Assembly: GCA_024741835.1 (NCBI GenBank)
Contig: JAENRP010000040.1
Span: 10,878 to 74,877, forward strand
Reading direction: 5' to 3'
Source: Diplocarpon mali
Lineage: Eukaryota; Ascomycota; Leotiomycetes; Helotiales; Drepanopezizaceae
Length of the DNA: 64,000 bases
The notes below the pieces were generated by a model, which had not been told where the DNA came from, searched no databases, and saw only the letters and a program-made list of their open reading frames with translations. This document shows, piece by piece, positions 1-10,873 of the stretch (position 1 is the stretch's first letter; each line of letters starts with the position of its first letter). The translations under genes and the position numbers were made by a program.

Positions 1-33
<33 letters not shown>
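1..33. repeat. (AG)n microsatellite
   Basis: Uninterrupted AG dinucleotide run at the left edge of the window; it may continue outside it. Confidence 0.97.
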
Positions 34-35
<2 letters not shown>

Positions 36-1129
36 CGCAGCTCAGACGCTCGGCCGGGTCTTCAAAGTCCACATTGATGCGACGTCGTCGACAGACTGCC
101 CAGCACCCAGAGCTGTACGGGAGACCTTCTGCAGCAGGACCAGGCTTGATTGACGAGCAGGGAGAGGCTCCGGGGGGCCCTGGGAGAGAGGACGGCGGGA
201 CGGGACGGGACTCGACTGTGGTCCAGCAGGTATCTCTCGTCCCCTGTCCTGTGGGTGCTGCAACGGAAATCTCCTCCTTGTAAAAGTATCCCGAACACCG
301 TACGAAGGGAAGCGGGGGGAGAAAAACAGCGAGAAATTACTCGCCGGCGGGCTCGAGCGTATAGCGTCCGGTGCCACCAGGGTAGTCTGAATTTTCCGAA
401 TTGTGTTCTGGATAGTGCCTGGGAAACAAGAGAGACGCTCGTACACGGAGTCGGTTATCCTGGGATGGATGAGTCCCAGGCCCCCTGATCCACGACCCTG
501 GTCCGCCGGGGATCTTGTCTGCAGCAGCTCCTATCAACGATCCAGATGATTACATGCGAGTCGAAAGCAGGTCACGTCGAGGATGAGGATCCACGGCCCC
601 TGCTCACCAGACACACGAGAAGAAGACAAAAAAAAAAGGGGGTGTTGATGTTTCCCCCCCCCTTCCCCGAATGACAAATACACTCTTCGCTCACCACTCC
701 ATCGCACGCGGGACTCGGACGAGGGGGACAGACTGCTCTCCGTCGGGGGGCCAGCACGGTCGACGGGGCGGAGAGCCTTCCTGCGACGACGGGCTGGCGT
801 CTCGCGGGGTGATGTTCTGGAAAGAGGCGCCGCGCGGGATCGCGGTCGGCGTGGGATCCTCGTCCTGGGCTGGGCCGTGGGTGCGGGTCGCGGCTGGCGA
901 TGTGGTGATCTGGAGCGTCTGGCGGGATGGCGGGAGCTGTTGAGTGCAGAGCCCTCCTCGGCGACTTGGCTTTTGGCGGATGGGTCTTTGCGGTGGGGAT
1001 GAAGGGATGAAGGGGGGATGAAGGGGGATGTGGAGGGGGTGTGGAGAAAGGTGTAAGGATAGGTGTAATGATAATATGTTTGGATCCTGTGTAAAGATGT
1101 AGGATAATATGTTAAGATATAAGGTTAAT
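34..1129. other. GC-rich stretch without a recognisable gene
   Basis: Several overlapping open frames of 60-150 codons exist on both strands, but none has a recognisable domain, a convincing start or a splice pattern; open frames arise easily in GC-rich DNA. Around 997-1035 there is a G-rich imperfect repeat of GATGAAGGG type. I see nothing else. Confidence 0.6.
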
Positions 1130-1365
1130 GTATAAAGATACAAGGTAAAGATATAAAGAAGTGGGGCTCATAATATAAAGATACAAGGTACAGATATTAA
1201 GACATAAGGATAATATGTAAAGATGTAAAGATGTAGGGTTAATGTGAAAAGAGACAAGGTAGAGATATAAAGATGTGGGGTTAATATATAAATATACAAG
1301 GTAAAGATATAAAGATACAGGGTTAATATATAAATATACAAGGTAAATTATAAATACATCAAGAT
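1130..1365. repeat. Degenerate 42-bp AT-rich minisatellite
   Basis: Successive units share the order GGTTAATATATAAATATA, CAAGGTAAAGATATAAAG, then ATACAG or ATGTGG. The last two units (about 1279-1350) are nearly identical and 42 bp apart; earlier ones are more diverged. AT-rich, in contrast to the surrounding GC-rich DNA. Confidence 0.8.
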
Positions 1366-2009
1366 ACAAGATAATACCTCATCTCCAAACCCAACATCCA
1401 AAATAAACCCAAGCCTGCACGAAAACCCTCAAAGCCAAGGCTCCTCCTTCAAACACCTCCCGCTCCCTCTTCTCTTGATACTATGACCCGCCTCGGCCCC
1501 CTCGTATCTCTCACGCCCTCCAGCCGTCGTATATCTCCCAACCATCCCCGGCACTCGCGTCACGGCCCGGAGGACCGGGAACACGGCCAAGGCCGGCGAA
1601 GAGCCCCGTGTCGTTGGTAGAGAGGGCATTCCCCCCGAGACGAGACGGCGACGCTTGATCGCCGAGCGCGTATCACGGTGTCTTCGGAGCGCGTGGGCGC
1701 GGTGCGGCGCTGAGACGGCCTATTTATAGCCGGGGCGCGCGGCCGGCGGCTGCCGGCTAAGAATAGGCGCGGAGGAAGAACGAGCCTGTCCGCACCGCCT
1801 CTCGTCGACCAGAGAGTAGGCTGCGAAAGGGCCTTGATATGCGGCCAGGAAAGATCGCGGTTTGACCATGGCATCTTCCAGCTGCGACTGCGATGCCTCC
1901 GATTGAGTAGCGATGGCTCAGAGGTGGCTCCTCAGCGTCGGGTGTAGAGTACCGAGGGAGTAGGATCCAGCGTCCGAGACAAGTCAATCGCCGTGGGCAG
2001 ACATCTTGA
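1366..2009. other. Intergenic region upstream of the secreted-protein gene
   Basis: No supported gene. It leads into the promoter of the small secreted protein. A second TATA-like motif, TATTTATAG, lies near 1720. Confidence 0.55.
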
Positions 2010-2016
2010 TATATAA
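2010..2016 (+). promoter_or_regulatory. TATA box of the small secreted-protein gene
   Basis: TATATAA lies 122 bp upstream of the start codon at 2138. This fits a short 5' leader of roughly 90-100 nt and a strongly inducible promoter. The motif is seen directly; its function is inferred. Confidence 0.6.
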
Positions 2017-2137
2017 GCCAGCACTTCTCGCCCGAGGAGACTCGTCGTCTGCTGCCTTGATCGCTCGCAACAACTGTCATCAACTCCTCCTCTCTGAAAA
2101 ATCCCGCGTCGGCCCTTCGACTCAGCTACTCGTGAAG

Positions 2138-2398
2138 ATGCAGCTCTCGGCCTCCCTCACCACCGCTACGCTCCTCGCCTTCGCGTCCTTGTGCGCCGCG
2201 AAATGCAGCGGGGAAATCAAGAAAGACGAAGATGCCTCCTGCAGGAAAGGCATCAATATGTTCTGCTCTAGCGACACGTCAGCCTGCGGAACAGGACTGC
2301 ATCAAAGCTTCGACACCGACCTGACGCTGCAAAACGAGGAGAGCTGCAAGGGCCTAGATGTTTTTGCCCCATGCACTCGACATGTCTGCTGCTCCTAG
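2138..2398 (+). CDS. Small secreted cysteine-rich protein (effector-like)
   Basis: An 86-residue protein. It begins with a typical signal peptide: Met-Gln, then a hydrophobic core (LTTATLLAFASLCAA, about residues 6-21) and a likely cleavage after an Ala-rich site. The mature part of about 65 residues holds eight cysteines, the last two adjacent near the C-terminus (VCCS), so four disulfides are possible. The start at 2138 is chosen because the signal peptide begins exactly there and a TATA box lies 122 bp upstream; the open frame extends further upstream without signal character. No intron is needed. Eight-Cys small secreted proteins are common among fungal effectors and antimicrobial peptides, but I do not recognise the family. 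The gene sits alone in a gene-poor, repeat-rich stretch, a frequent setting for effectors. Confidence 0.85.
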   Translation: MQLSASLTTATLLAFASLCAAKCSGEIKKDEDASCRKGINMFCSSDTSACGTGLHQSFDTDLTLQNEESCKGLDVFAPCTRHVCCS

Positions 2399-2621
2399 TC
2401 CGAAGGGCAGTGGCCGTTCGTCTCGCAAGGCCTCTGCACTGGCGGCCGGGCGGGAGAGAGGGTCGGCTCTGGAGTCAACGGGCGGTCCTGGGGGATGGGG
2501 AGGGTGGGAGAACAGATGGCTGGCTGTGCATGCTCTCTCTACATGGTCCTGTACATACTTCCTCTCTACAATCAAGACTTTGCAACCTGCCACCCGGTCC
2601 GGCCATTTCCCCACGCGTGGC

Positions 2622-2681
2622 GATGGTAGCGATGGTAGCGATGGTAGCAATGGTAGCGATGGTAGCAATGGTAACAATGAT
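2622..2681. repeat. 9-bp tandem repeat (GATGGTAGC)
   Basis: About six to seven units of GATGGTAGC, with G/A variation and decay at the right end, directly abutting the next, unrelated minisatellite. Confidence 0.95.
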
Positions 2682-2857
2682 AAACAGTCAAGTAAACAGT
2701 CGAGTAAACAGTCGAGTAACCAATCACATAAGCAATCACATAAGCAATCAAGTAACCAATCACATAAGCAATCACATGAGCAATCACGTAAACAATCAAG
2801 TAAACAATCAAGTAAACAATCCAGTCAACAATCAAGTCAACAATCAAGTCAACAAAC
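2682..2857. repeat. 12-bp minisatellite (AAGTAAACAATC type)
   Basis: About 14 units of a 12-bp motif with variants AAGTAAACAATC, ACATAAGCAATC and AAGTCAACAATC. All three forward frames stay open because 12 is a multiple of three, producing artefactual SKQ- and VNN-type peptide repeats. Confidence 0.95.
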
Positions 2858-2982
2858 CGGCAAAACCCCTTTTCCACTCGCCGACCCACGCCTCTCTCCT
2901 CTCCGCTCCTCGCTTCCGGGCACGGATCACCCTCCTCTGCCCGTGTGCCAAACATCCCTCGCCAGAGTCCGCGTGTGGGGAC

Positions 2983-3019
2983 AGCCCAGCCCAGCCCAGC
3001 CCAGCACAGCACAGCCCAG
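2983..3019. repeat. 5-bp CAGCC tandem repeat
   Basis: Short run of CAGCC with CAGCA variants. Confidence 0.85.
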
Positions 3020-3328
3020 GCCACACGCGATGCGCCTGACTCATCCATGCGCGGAAGAAACGAGAAATCACGGCTCTCGCCCCCCGACGGCTCTCCCGAG
3101 CCACAAGAAGCCTCTCCCCGCCCTCTTGTTTCTTCGCGCAGGATGAGAGGCTGCTCCCTTTTTTCCCTGCAGATTCTCGGCGTCGGGACCTACGCGTCAA
3201 CATCCCATGCACGGGGACATCCCCTGGGGACTGTTAGCAGCGGTTTGGCGCGTCCCGAGATGGCGACAGATGATGTAGTCGTGACGGCGGCGTAGAGCTG
3301 GGATGGGTCATGGAGAGAAGACGAGGGG
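3020..3328. other. Intergenic, nothing recognised
   Basis: Only short overlapping open frames on both strands and no recognisable feature. Confidence 0.5.
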
Positions 3329-3590
3329 GGCTGGAGCATTGGGATTAAGATGTGTTTACGTTGGAGAGCGTATGAAATAGAGATTAGTAGGTGGCTGGAG
3401 CATTGGGATCAAGATGTGTTTACGTTGTAGAGCGTATGAAATAGAGATTAGTAGGTGGCTGGAGCATCAGTATAAAAGGTGTATTTACGTTGTAGAGCGT
3501 ATAAAATAGAGATCAGCAGGGTAGCAAGAGCATCAGTATAAAAGATGTGTTTACTTTATAAAGCTTATAATAAAGTATAGATTAGTGTGT
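3329..3590. repeat. 64-bp minisatellite, left part
   Basis: Units start at 3329, 3393, 3457 and about 3523; the first three are spaced exactly 64 bp. Each carries GGAGCATTGGGATCAAG or a variant, then ATGTGTTTACGTTGTAGAGC, then GTATGAAATAGAGATTAG. The fourth unit is more decayed. The array is interrupted by the inverted-repeat element at 3607-3857 and resumes afterwards. Confidence 0.92.
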
Positions 3591-3606
3591 ACTTCGTACA
3601 GGCAAT

Positions 3607-3857
3607 AATGATTCCGGATTTCTAGTCCGTGCGTAAGCTTATGCTCTTTAGATACTTAGAAATGCTGCTTTATCAAATTTTCTTAGTATTTTATATACGC
3701 TCCTATTGAGTCCATATTGAATTACTATGATTCAAGCTGTAAAAGCGGCAAATTAACATTCAAATATCATTGGAGGTACCCTTAGCTTAGTATCCTTTTA
3801 AATAGAACCTTCTACGATATATAAGAATCGTGCACGGACTAGAAATCCGGAATCATT
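3607..3857. mobile_element. MITE-like element with perfect 26-bp terminal inverted repeats
   Basis: Positions 3607-3632 and 3832-3857 are exact reverse complements (left end starts AATGATTCCGG, right end finishes CCGGAATCATT). The 251-bp element has an AT-rich interior with no useful open frame, so it would be non-autonomous. It lies inside a 64-bp minisatellite that continues on its far side, which indicates insertion. Flanks AGGCAAT and CAGCAAG are loosely similar, but I cannot define a clean target-site duplication, so the superfamily (hAT, Tc1/mariner or other) is open. Confidence 0.85.
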
Positions 3858-3873
3858 TCAGCAAGTACTATGT

Positions 3874-3951
3874 AGCTAGAGCACAAGTATAAAAGATGTG
3901 TTTACGTTATAGAGCCTTAATAAATAGAGATCAGCAGGTACCTAGAGCACG
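3874..3951. repeat. 64-bp minisatellite, right part
   Basis: One full unit (GCACAAGTATAAAAGATGTG, TTTACGTTATAGAGC, AATAGAGATCAGCAGGT) and the start of another (CTAGAGCACG). Same family as 3329-3590, separated from it by the inverted-repeat element. Confidence 0.88.
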
Positions 3952-5220
3952 ATTTCACGAGTCTGGCTCTGGTTCGGCACATCTCCGCCTCGCAGCCAGC
4001 ACATGCCTCGATGTCTCGGGATGCACAGATGTTGCGGTGCACGTGTGCAGCGCAGCTCTCGCGCCGGGCGTCTTCCCCCAGCCGGCGAGCCGTTCGCGAG
4101 GAGAGGATTCCCGCCTGCGCCGAGCAGGCATCCGGCGCCGGGGCCGATGCGAGCAGGGCCGAGTGACGCCGCGAGGGAGAAAAAACAACTCCGCGGCGTG
4201 AAGGGTCGCGAGGAACAGACTGCGTAGATCGAGGGGGCCAGGGGAGGGCATATCCTGGCTTGCTCTCCCCGGCGCAGTGCTAGTCATGTGACGCTGCAGC
4301 AGATGTGTGTAGAGACACCCGGCTGCTTGAGCCGCACCGCCTCAGGAGGAGCATACTCGGGGAGCGATGAATCACCATGATACTCTTCTTCATCGCCACG
4401 ACGTCTCGGACCGAGGGGCCTGGCGCGTGATCTCGCACACGTGCTGTCGAGCACGTGACCACGAACATCACCGCCGGGCACACCCACGCCGTATCCGCAC
4501 GATCTGCAGGGAGAGGGGGCGTGTCGGGGTGTGCAGGGTGGAGAGGTTTTGCTCTCACTGCGGTGGCCTGCACCCGATCGGTATCATTCGCGCCCTTCGT
4601 CGCATCACTCTCCTCTCCGGCCCGCGTGTCCTCGCGGATGGCCCGGTACAGCACACACCCGTATCAGCAAGCCGCGAGCCGCCTCCAGACGCTCTCCACC
4701 GCCGGCCCGACAGACACGACGGCGCGACATATCCGTCCACGCCCTGCCGACGCGCCGCAGCCCACGCCAGGGACCTGGGCCGGCGCGGGTACGCAGCGCC
4801 GTGTCGGCGTCGCCCGACAGCCGAGGGAGAGATCCCGGAGCTGGCGGCGCCTTGTTCCCGCGCCTTGTTGACGGACCCCCCTTGGCAGAGAGCAGGGCAC
4901 ATCGAGGCCAGAGACTGACGCGGGCGGATGGAGCTGCGTCTCTGCGCCGCCAAAAGCGTGATAGATTGAGGTTCACGACGGACGGAAGATCAGACCATAG
5001 ATCCCTCGATCGGCAGAGGAAGCTCGGGCTGGGCTGGGTGCCGTCCTGGGGCGGACCTCTCTCCGGATGCACTTCTGCGGGCGTCGCGCGCGCACTCGCG
5101 CCGGCAGAGCCCCAGCCCCCTGCCGTGCGGCGAACCCCGAGATTCTCGGTGCTTGGATGCGCTGCGTCGTCATGCGCTGTCGCGCCTCGCTTGCCGGCGA
5201 TCGAGTCTGGCCCTGCTGCT
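3952..5220. other. GC-rich stretch without a recognisable gene
   Basis: Long open frames on both strands (up to about 240-280 codons) overlap each other and are Arg/Pro/Ala-rich in every frame, as expected from base composition. No domain, signal peptide or splice structure supports any of them. Confidence 0.5.
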
Positions 5221-5221
5221 G

Positions 5222-5445
5222 TATATGGGAAGGGTATATTGGAGGGATATTGAGGGTATATTGGAGGGTACATTGAGAGTACATTGAGGGTACATTGGAG
5301 GGTATATTGGAGGGACATTGAGGGTATATTGGAGGGACATTGAGGGTATGTTGGAGGGTACATTGAGAGTACATTGGAGGGTACATTGAGGGTACATTGG
5401 AGGTACATTGAGGGTACATTGAGAGTACATTGAGAGTACATTGGA
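5222..5445. repeat. 11-12-bp minisatellite (GGGTACATTGA / GGGTATATTGGA)
   Basis: About 19 units alternating between GGGTATATTGGA, GGGTACATTGA and GAGTACATTGA. The mixture of 11- and 12-bp units shifts frame repeatedly; the minus strand reads as an artefactual peptide repeat rich in Tyr-Pro-Gln-Cys. Confidence 0.95.
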
Positions 5446-5634
5446 AGTGTGTAAGCGTCTCTTGCGCGTAGAGGAAATGCGGAGAAGCCGGCTCCTGCAG
5501 GGAGAGCAGGCGTCTGGGCCTTTGCCTGCCGGTGCGGCGCGCGGCAAAGCTCGCTGCGATGCGGTGCCGGTAATGCACCCAGCAGAGAGTCTGGGGCCCG
5601 TCCACGCGGGCAGCTTGAGGCGTGGGTTTAACTT

Positions 5635-5750
5635 GGCTGTGTTGACAGGCTGTGTTGACTGGCTGTGTTGACATGACCGTTGACTGGCTGTGTTGACATG
5701 ACCGTTGACTAGCTGTGTTGACATGACTGTTGACTAGCTGTGTTGACATG
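5635..5750. repeat. 25-bp tandem repeat containing GTGTTGACATGACC
   Basis: About four units of GGCTGTGTTGAC, ATGACCGTTGACT, with GGCTG/AGCTG and ACCG/ACTG variation. Each unit contains two TTGAC cores, the binding core of WRKY and some other regulators, but no role is shown here. Confidence 0.9.
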
Positions 5751-8700
5751 GCAATCTCCGCTCGTACGAATCGAGCCGAGCGGCACGAGGCCACAAGGCA
5801 CCTATGCGCCCCACTTCCCCCTTTCTCCCGACACCCTTGCACTTCGCCAAGCGAGACGCCCCCTCCGACGTAGTAAACGGGCCTGCTTGGTCCTCGGACG
5901 CGGATGGTGAATATTATCCTATCCTGTCCTGTCCCGAATACCTCGACATACGAAGCATCGTGCTCATCGGCAAGATCCGTGCGATGTGCCGAGTCTCGCC
6001 ACCAATCAACTGGAGAGTATCTGATCTGAATTGTAATTATACATCCATCTGCCCCGAACCCCTCTGATTTCTTCCCCCCGCCGGCCACACGAGCAAACGC
6101 GGCCTGGCTGGACCCGTGTGCGGTCCGCGTGTGTGCCTGGTGGCCTCATGCCGTCTTCCCCCCCGTTCCCCTCCGACGCGAGGATAGCAGATAGTCCTTG
6201 GTCGCAGGCAGACAAACATCGCATTCGCTTACATACTTTGCAGGACGTTCGTGTGCGCCTCAGGGGGGGCCTCCACCCAGGACCGTAGGTTTGCATGGTG
6301 AGAATTCCCTTGCTGTGGTGTCTCCGACAAGTGCAGCGTTCGGGCCCGCGGATGGAATGCAGAGTACGTCGCTCTGGGGAGGGAGAGCCGGTAGCTACCG
6401 TACCTCAGGACCGGCCAAGGCAAGCCTGGGACGGGGACGGGGACGGGCGCAGCTCGCAGCTGGTACCGCTGACCAGCAAGCGTAGCTGGATGAGAGGGTC
6501 AACGCAGAGACGAGCTGCTCCTGGCGACACCGTACATCGTGCAAATTCGACCCGAGAGATGGTCTGCCCGGCAGCTCTCCTCGCGTCTCTTATCGTGTGG
6601 TGCTGGGAAGCTCGGCCTCGCGCATCGGTTCCGGGCCAAGGGTGCCAATGCCCAGGTTGAAGTCCTGCACGGAGTCTCGCTTCCTAGATAAACAACGTTA
6701 GTCACGCCTCCCCGACTAGCTCGCCCGACAATCCCGACCCTCACCACCAGCGTGTCGTTGAGTACTCGTCTTTCTCGGTTTCTACATCTCGCCCCGTGAT
6801 TGCAGCTTCGAGAGGTATGGAATGACCCCTATCTGGAACTTACCTGATCCCAATGTCACGTTCACTTAGACATGTATGTGTGAGGAGTAAAGCAGGTCTT
6901 GAGAGGTTTTCACCCGCGAGTTTAAACACCAGTACCTGATTTACTTTACATGCTGTGATATCTCTAGTCTTGTGTTAGATCGCAGGCAGGGTGGGAGGGA
7001 ACCGTGATTGACGATTGGGTTTCTGGCATCGACGCTCGCTCCCGCTCCGGGGCGCACCTGCTCAATCCTCCTCCCCCTCTCTACTCTCTCCTCTGGACCT
7101 GGATTCAATTGTCCTCTGTTACGGTCACCTGATTCGTATATCTCCAACTTCAGGGGGCTTCTCTGCCCCGGATATGAAGCTAGTAGTCTAGGGATTGACC
7201 GGTATAATATCTCGGGTCACGCTAAACTAGGTATACTGCACTATGCTACTCACAGCAGATCGAACATACTGCTCCCACACCCCCCTATCCCCTTTCAGAA
7301 ATTGCCTTTTCGACCTTGCCACCGCTGCAAGTTCAGCTCTGGGACCAGGGGGGGGGGGTAGTGAGTATTTGCGATTTTTGCATCTCGACTACTCTGCACA
7401 CTGGACCTCAATAGATAGCGAAGAGCATTCCGCTAATCGTACCCCTGCCGGAGTATTGGTCCGAGGCGTTGCGGTAGCTAGAAAGCACACGGGCGCCGGT
7501 CTTGTACTGCTCCGACGGGTGCACGATTACCAGGAAAGAAGAAGATACTTTTCAAAATCACTTGTCAAAAGCTAGATATATGAAAATCTTATCTAACACA
7601 CTTGACATCGAGATTGAAAACTACCTCGGAGTATGACAGCGACAAATCTCAAAGCATCCACACTTTGGCCAGCGATAAAGCTCCGAGAGGATTCGGCCGA
7701 TCGCTTGCGATTCCAAATCGCCACCCTCCCTACTCTCGACCAATTTGGGACTTACCATCCTCAAAATTGTAAAAGAAAAAATCTCGGAGCCCCTCGACGA
7801 TAAACCAGAAAGAGAAAACTCTCCCGACCCGCGGACGCGGCCCCGCCGCCCTTGGCTCTCGTCTGAAGCTAAAGCCTAGAGTTTAAGGTTAAAGCCAGCC
7901 CCTAGCCCGTTTCATTCTCATTGCATCTCAACGCGGGGGGGGTGTGCGGAGACGTCCTCTACCTCAGTACGTCAGCGACGAGCATGATTAAGGTTAAGGT
8001 TTTCGGCTTCTCAGATCCCTGGGACGCGAAGTTGGGGCTTGCCGGGTGGGAGGCGGATGGGCAGGCCCTCTGAGGGGACGGGGGATTCTGTCTTTGGGTT
8101 TGTATTTGCATCTGCACTATTGTGCACGTCGGTACGTACAGAAGCGTCGCGTCGGCACAGCAGGTCACAGAAGGTGCCGTCTTTTGTGGGGGCGGCGAAA
8201 AACCCAGCAAAAGTGCTTTTCTTCTTCGATCGCCTGCAGATATCGCCCCTGTCTCCAGGAGGCCGGGGAGTTTCTGGCTGGTCCACGACCCTGGAACAGA
8301 TACGCACGCTCAAGAGAGACTGTGACTGTGTATCGCCCCTAGCCCACGGGTATGGAGCCGAAATGTGGCGTTGGAAATCTGGCGCTGGAAATCTGGCGCT
8401 GGCAAAGAAAAAGTAGCCGCCTGTTCCTGCGCCTCGAAGAGATAAATCCATCCTAGAAAAAGGAGGAAGACGGCTTCTGGAGAGGCAGAAGCTCGCTTAA
8501 CCGGGACTCGATCGGAAAAAGTAAACAAGGCAGTAGGTGATACTTTTGGTAGCTGCCTGCGTCCTGTGTGTAGTGCAGAGATGCCGGAGGGCGGAGGGGG
8601 GGTTATGGCTCACCGCTTTGATATTGCCTGGATGTATCGCCCGATATATGAGGTAGGTAAGAGTGCTACTGGCAGAACCGGGCGGTGAGCTGTGAGGATA

Positions 8701-10782
8701 CCTCGAGCACGTCGGAAAGCACTGCATGCAGCGAGACTTTGACGCTTCTCCCCCCCCAACTTCCGACTTATGCGCTCGCGTAATTGTTGTATGTCGGGAT
8801 GTAGGTCATATGATGAATGATCATGTGATTAGTCACATGATAATAGAGGCTTGGCACTGCTGTATTTACTCTACGCTCTCGAGGGGTAGCTTCGAGAGTA
8901 AGCTTTTACACCCGAATATAATCCAACGTATTCGCGAAGGCTTCAGCTGTGCACACAATCACCCAGTGTGATATCAACATTGTACTTGTTTTGTCTTTCT
9001 GCTGTTCCCCCCTCCCCGCTCCCCTTTTCTCATAAGATTTTCTCTCTATCGGATCGTGCTGCGTACACGCGCTTTTGATTTTCGCGGGGCGAAGGAGGGT
9101 TCTTTTCTCCCTGTGCCGTTTTGATATGTTTCCTCTAGCTCTGCGGCTCTATGCGGGTTTCTCTGCCTGGCTTGTGTTGATGTTGCTCTTGCCACTGAAA
9201 CTGGGATTGGAATTGCTATTCGTTGCCTGATTGTTCTTGAATCGCGATGCCGCTGGTCGGAAACGGCATGGCACGATACCACGCGCTGGCACTGGCTTGT
9301 ACCTCCATCTGCGGCTCCTCCCTCTCATCCTGGCTCTCATTGTGGCCATAGCATCGCTGCCGCACAGCAGCCTCCCTTGGGAAAAAGAAACCAAACCCAC
9401 TGCAAGCACAGCAGGATCCCATATCCACCGCTCCCCCTTCCCCTCGTCCCCGGGAACCCCGTCCCAGGCGCCATGTGCCAGCCCGCCTTGTATCCAGTAT
9501 CGTCTCGCCTTCTCCCGGCTTCCGCCTCGCGCGTTTCACGGCCTGGATAGCAGGCAGGCAGGCAAAACACCGCGGGGGCCAGTGCGTGCCGCGTCGTGAC
9601 TTTCTGGCTTGAGACGCCGACTGTGACCATGTCAACACCTGGCAGGCACCGTAAGCGAGCAGAGACGAGAAGAGACGAACCACCGACAGCAGATGCCCCC
9701 AGATGCCCACGGACCCGAGCATGCTTTGGTCTTTTGCTCGTGCGGTGCTGGGCTGGACTGTTTCTCGGGCGGCGATTGACGAGGTACCATGGGCACGGGG
9801 CATTGGGTAGTAGGCACTATTGATGAGGCGCTTGATGCTGCGCGTTCGAAGATCTAGGGAGATCACCGGGTGTTATTTCGAACCCGCCTGCACCTTATAG
9901 TCAGACTATCGACGTTCTCACGAGACGCAAACCTAGGCCCGCGTCGTGTCTATCCACAGGATCCTCTTGCATCCTCTTTCTCGTCGCCGGCCTTGATCGC
10001 TCCATAGGTCTCCCTGTTCGGTCAAGCCCAGGTTTCCGTTCACATCTATGCCGCAGTCCCAATACGCCACGCCACGCCACCACACCGCAGTCCAGAATGA
10101 CCTGCCTACTACGCATCCAACAACGCGGTCACGTTTCCCATCCCCTCCCATCTCCATGCGGCCTCCCCCTCGATCCTCGGGTATCGAGAGTCATAGCCAC
10201 AGCAATGTCGACATCTGCTCTGTCCCCGAGGGCCTCCGCACAGCGGCGGGAGTTGGAGGCACGCATTGTTTGTTGATATATTGCTTGTCGATCCATTCAA
10301 GCCTAGGGCGCGACGTCTTCAGTGCATACCCTTCTGACAAAAGGACGTTCTAGATGAGTACAGCTGCGGCACAGGCCAGTTCACGCTGTCTACCCAGTCT
10401 AGGGCACGAGTACGGAATACCAAAAAGGGCGACACTCGGCACACTCGCACCGCAGACCCAGCACTGTGGTCTACTTCCCGCCTACGTCGCTTTCGAAATT
10501 GCAAGCATCTGCTCCCTCCTGCTCTCTCCTCTCCTTTTCCATGTTCTGCGTTGTTCCTGTTCCTACTCCTGTCCTGTCTCTCTAGCTGGCGAGCAGAATA
10601 TATCCCATGCCATCCCAACCTAGCCCATGTCTGGTTTGTTTTCTTGAGCCGGGCCGAGCTGGGCTGGGCTCGCTTGCGACCGTCTCCATGCACTACACCG
10701 ACTGGGGCTCTTGCGTCGTGCGGAATCCAGAAAATCCCAGTGGAGCACTGCTTTGCGCGGCTTTGGAGGAAAGCATGTTATT
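5751..10782. other. Long gene-poor stretch
   Basis: About 5 kb with no gene I can support. Small items: a poly-G run near 7349; a 14-bp tandem (GGCGCTGGAAATCT) near 8370-8403; an inverted repeat at 8821-8840; homopurine or homopyrimidine patches. Open frames up to 216 codons exist but have no recognisable content. Confidence 0.5.
8821..8840. promoter_or_regulatory. Perfect 8-bp inverted repeat TCATGTGA-TTAG-TCACATGA
   Basis: Two perfect 8-bp arms around a TTAG loop. Each arm matches the RTCACRTG-type site used by Cbf1-like bHLH proteins, once per strand. No adjacent gene is supported, so a regulatory role is only a possibility. Confidence 0.35.
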
Positions 10783-10873
10783 ACACATAGCCGCATACAC
10801 ACATAGCCTCATACACACATAGCCTCATACACACATAGCCGCATATACACATAGCCTCATACACACATAGCAT
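10783..10873. repeat. 16-bp minisatellite (ACACATAGCCTCATAC)
   Basis: Five to six units of ACACATAGCC, KCATAC with CCTC/CCGC variation. Confidence 0.95.

Noticed and set aside
2358..3146. 262-codon open frame with Ser-Lys-Gln repeats
   Set aside because: It is produced by the 12-bp and 9-bp tandem repeats, which keep all frames open, and overlaps the end of the secreted-protein gene in another frame.
4531..5441. Long overlapping open frames of 240-280 codons on both strands
   Set aside because: Arg/Pro/Ala-rich in every frame from GC content and partly generated by the 11-12-bp repeat; no domain or start support.
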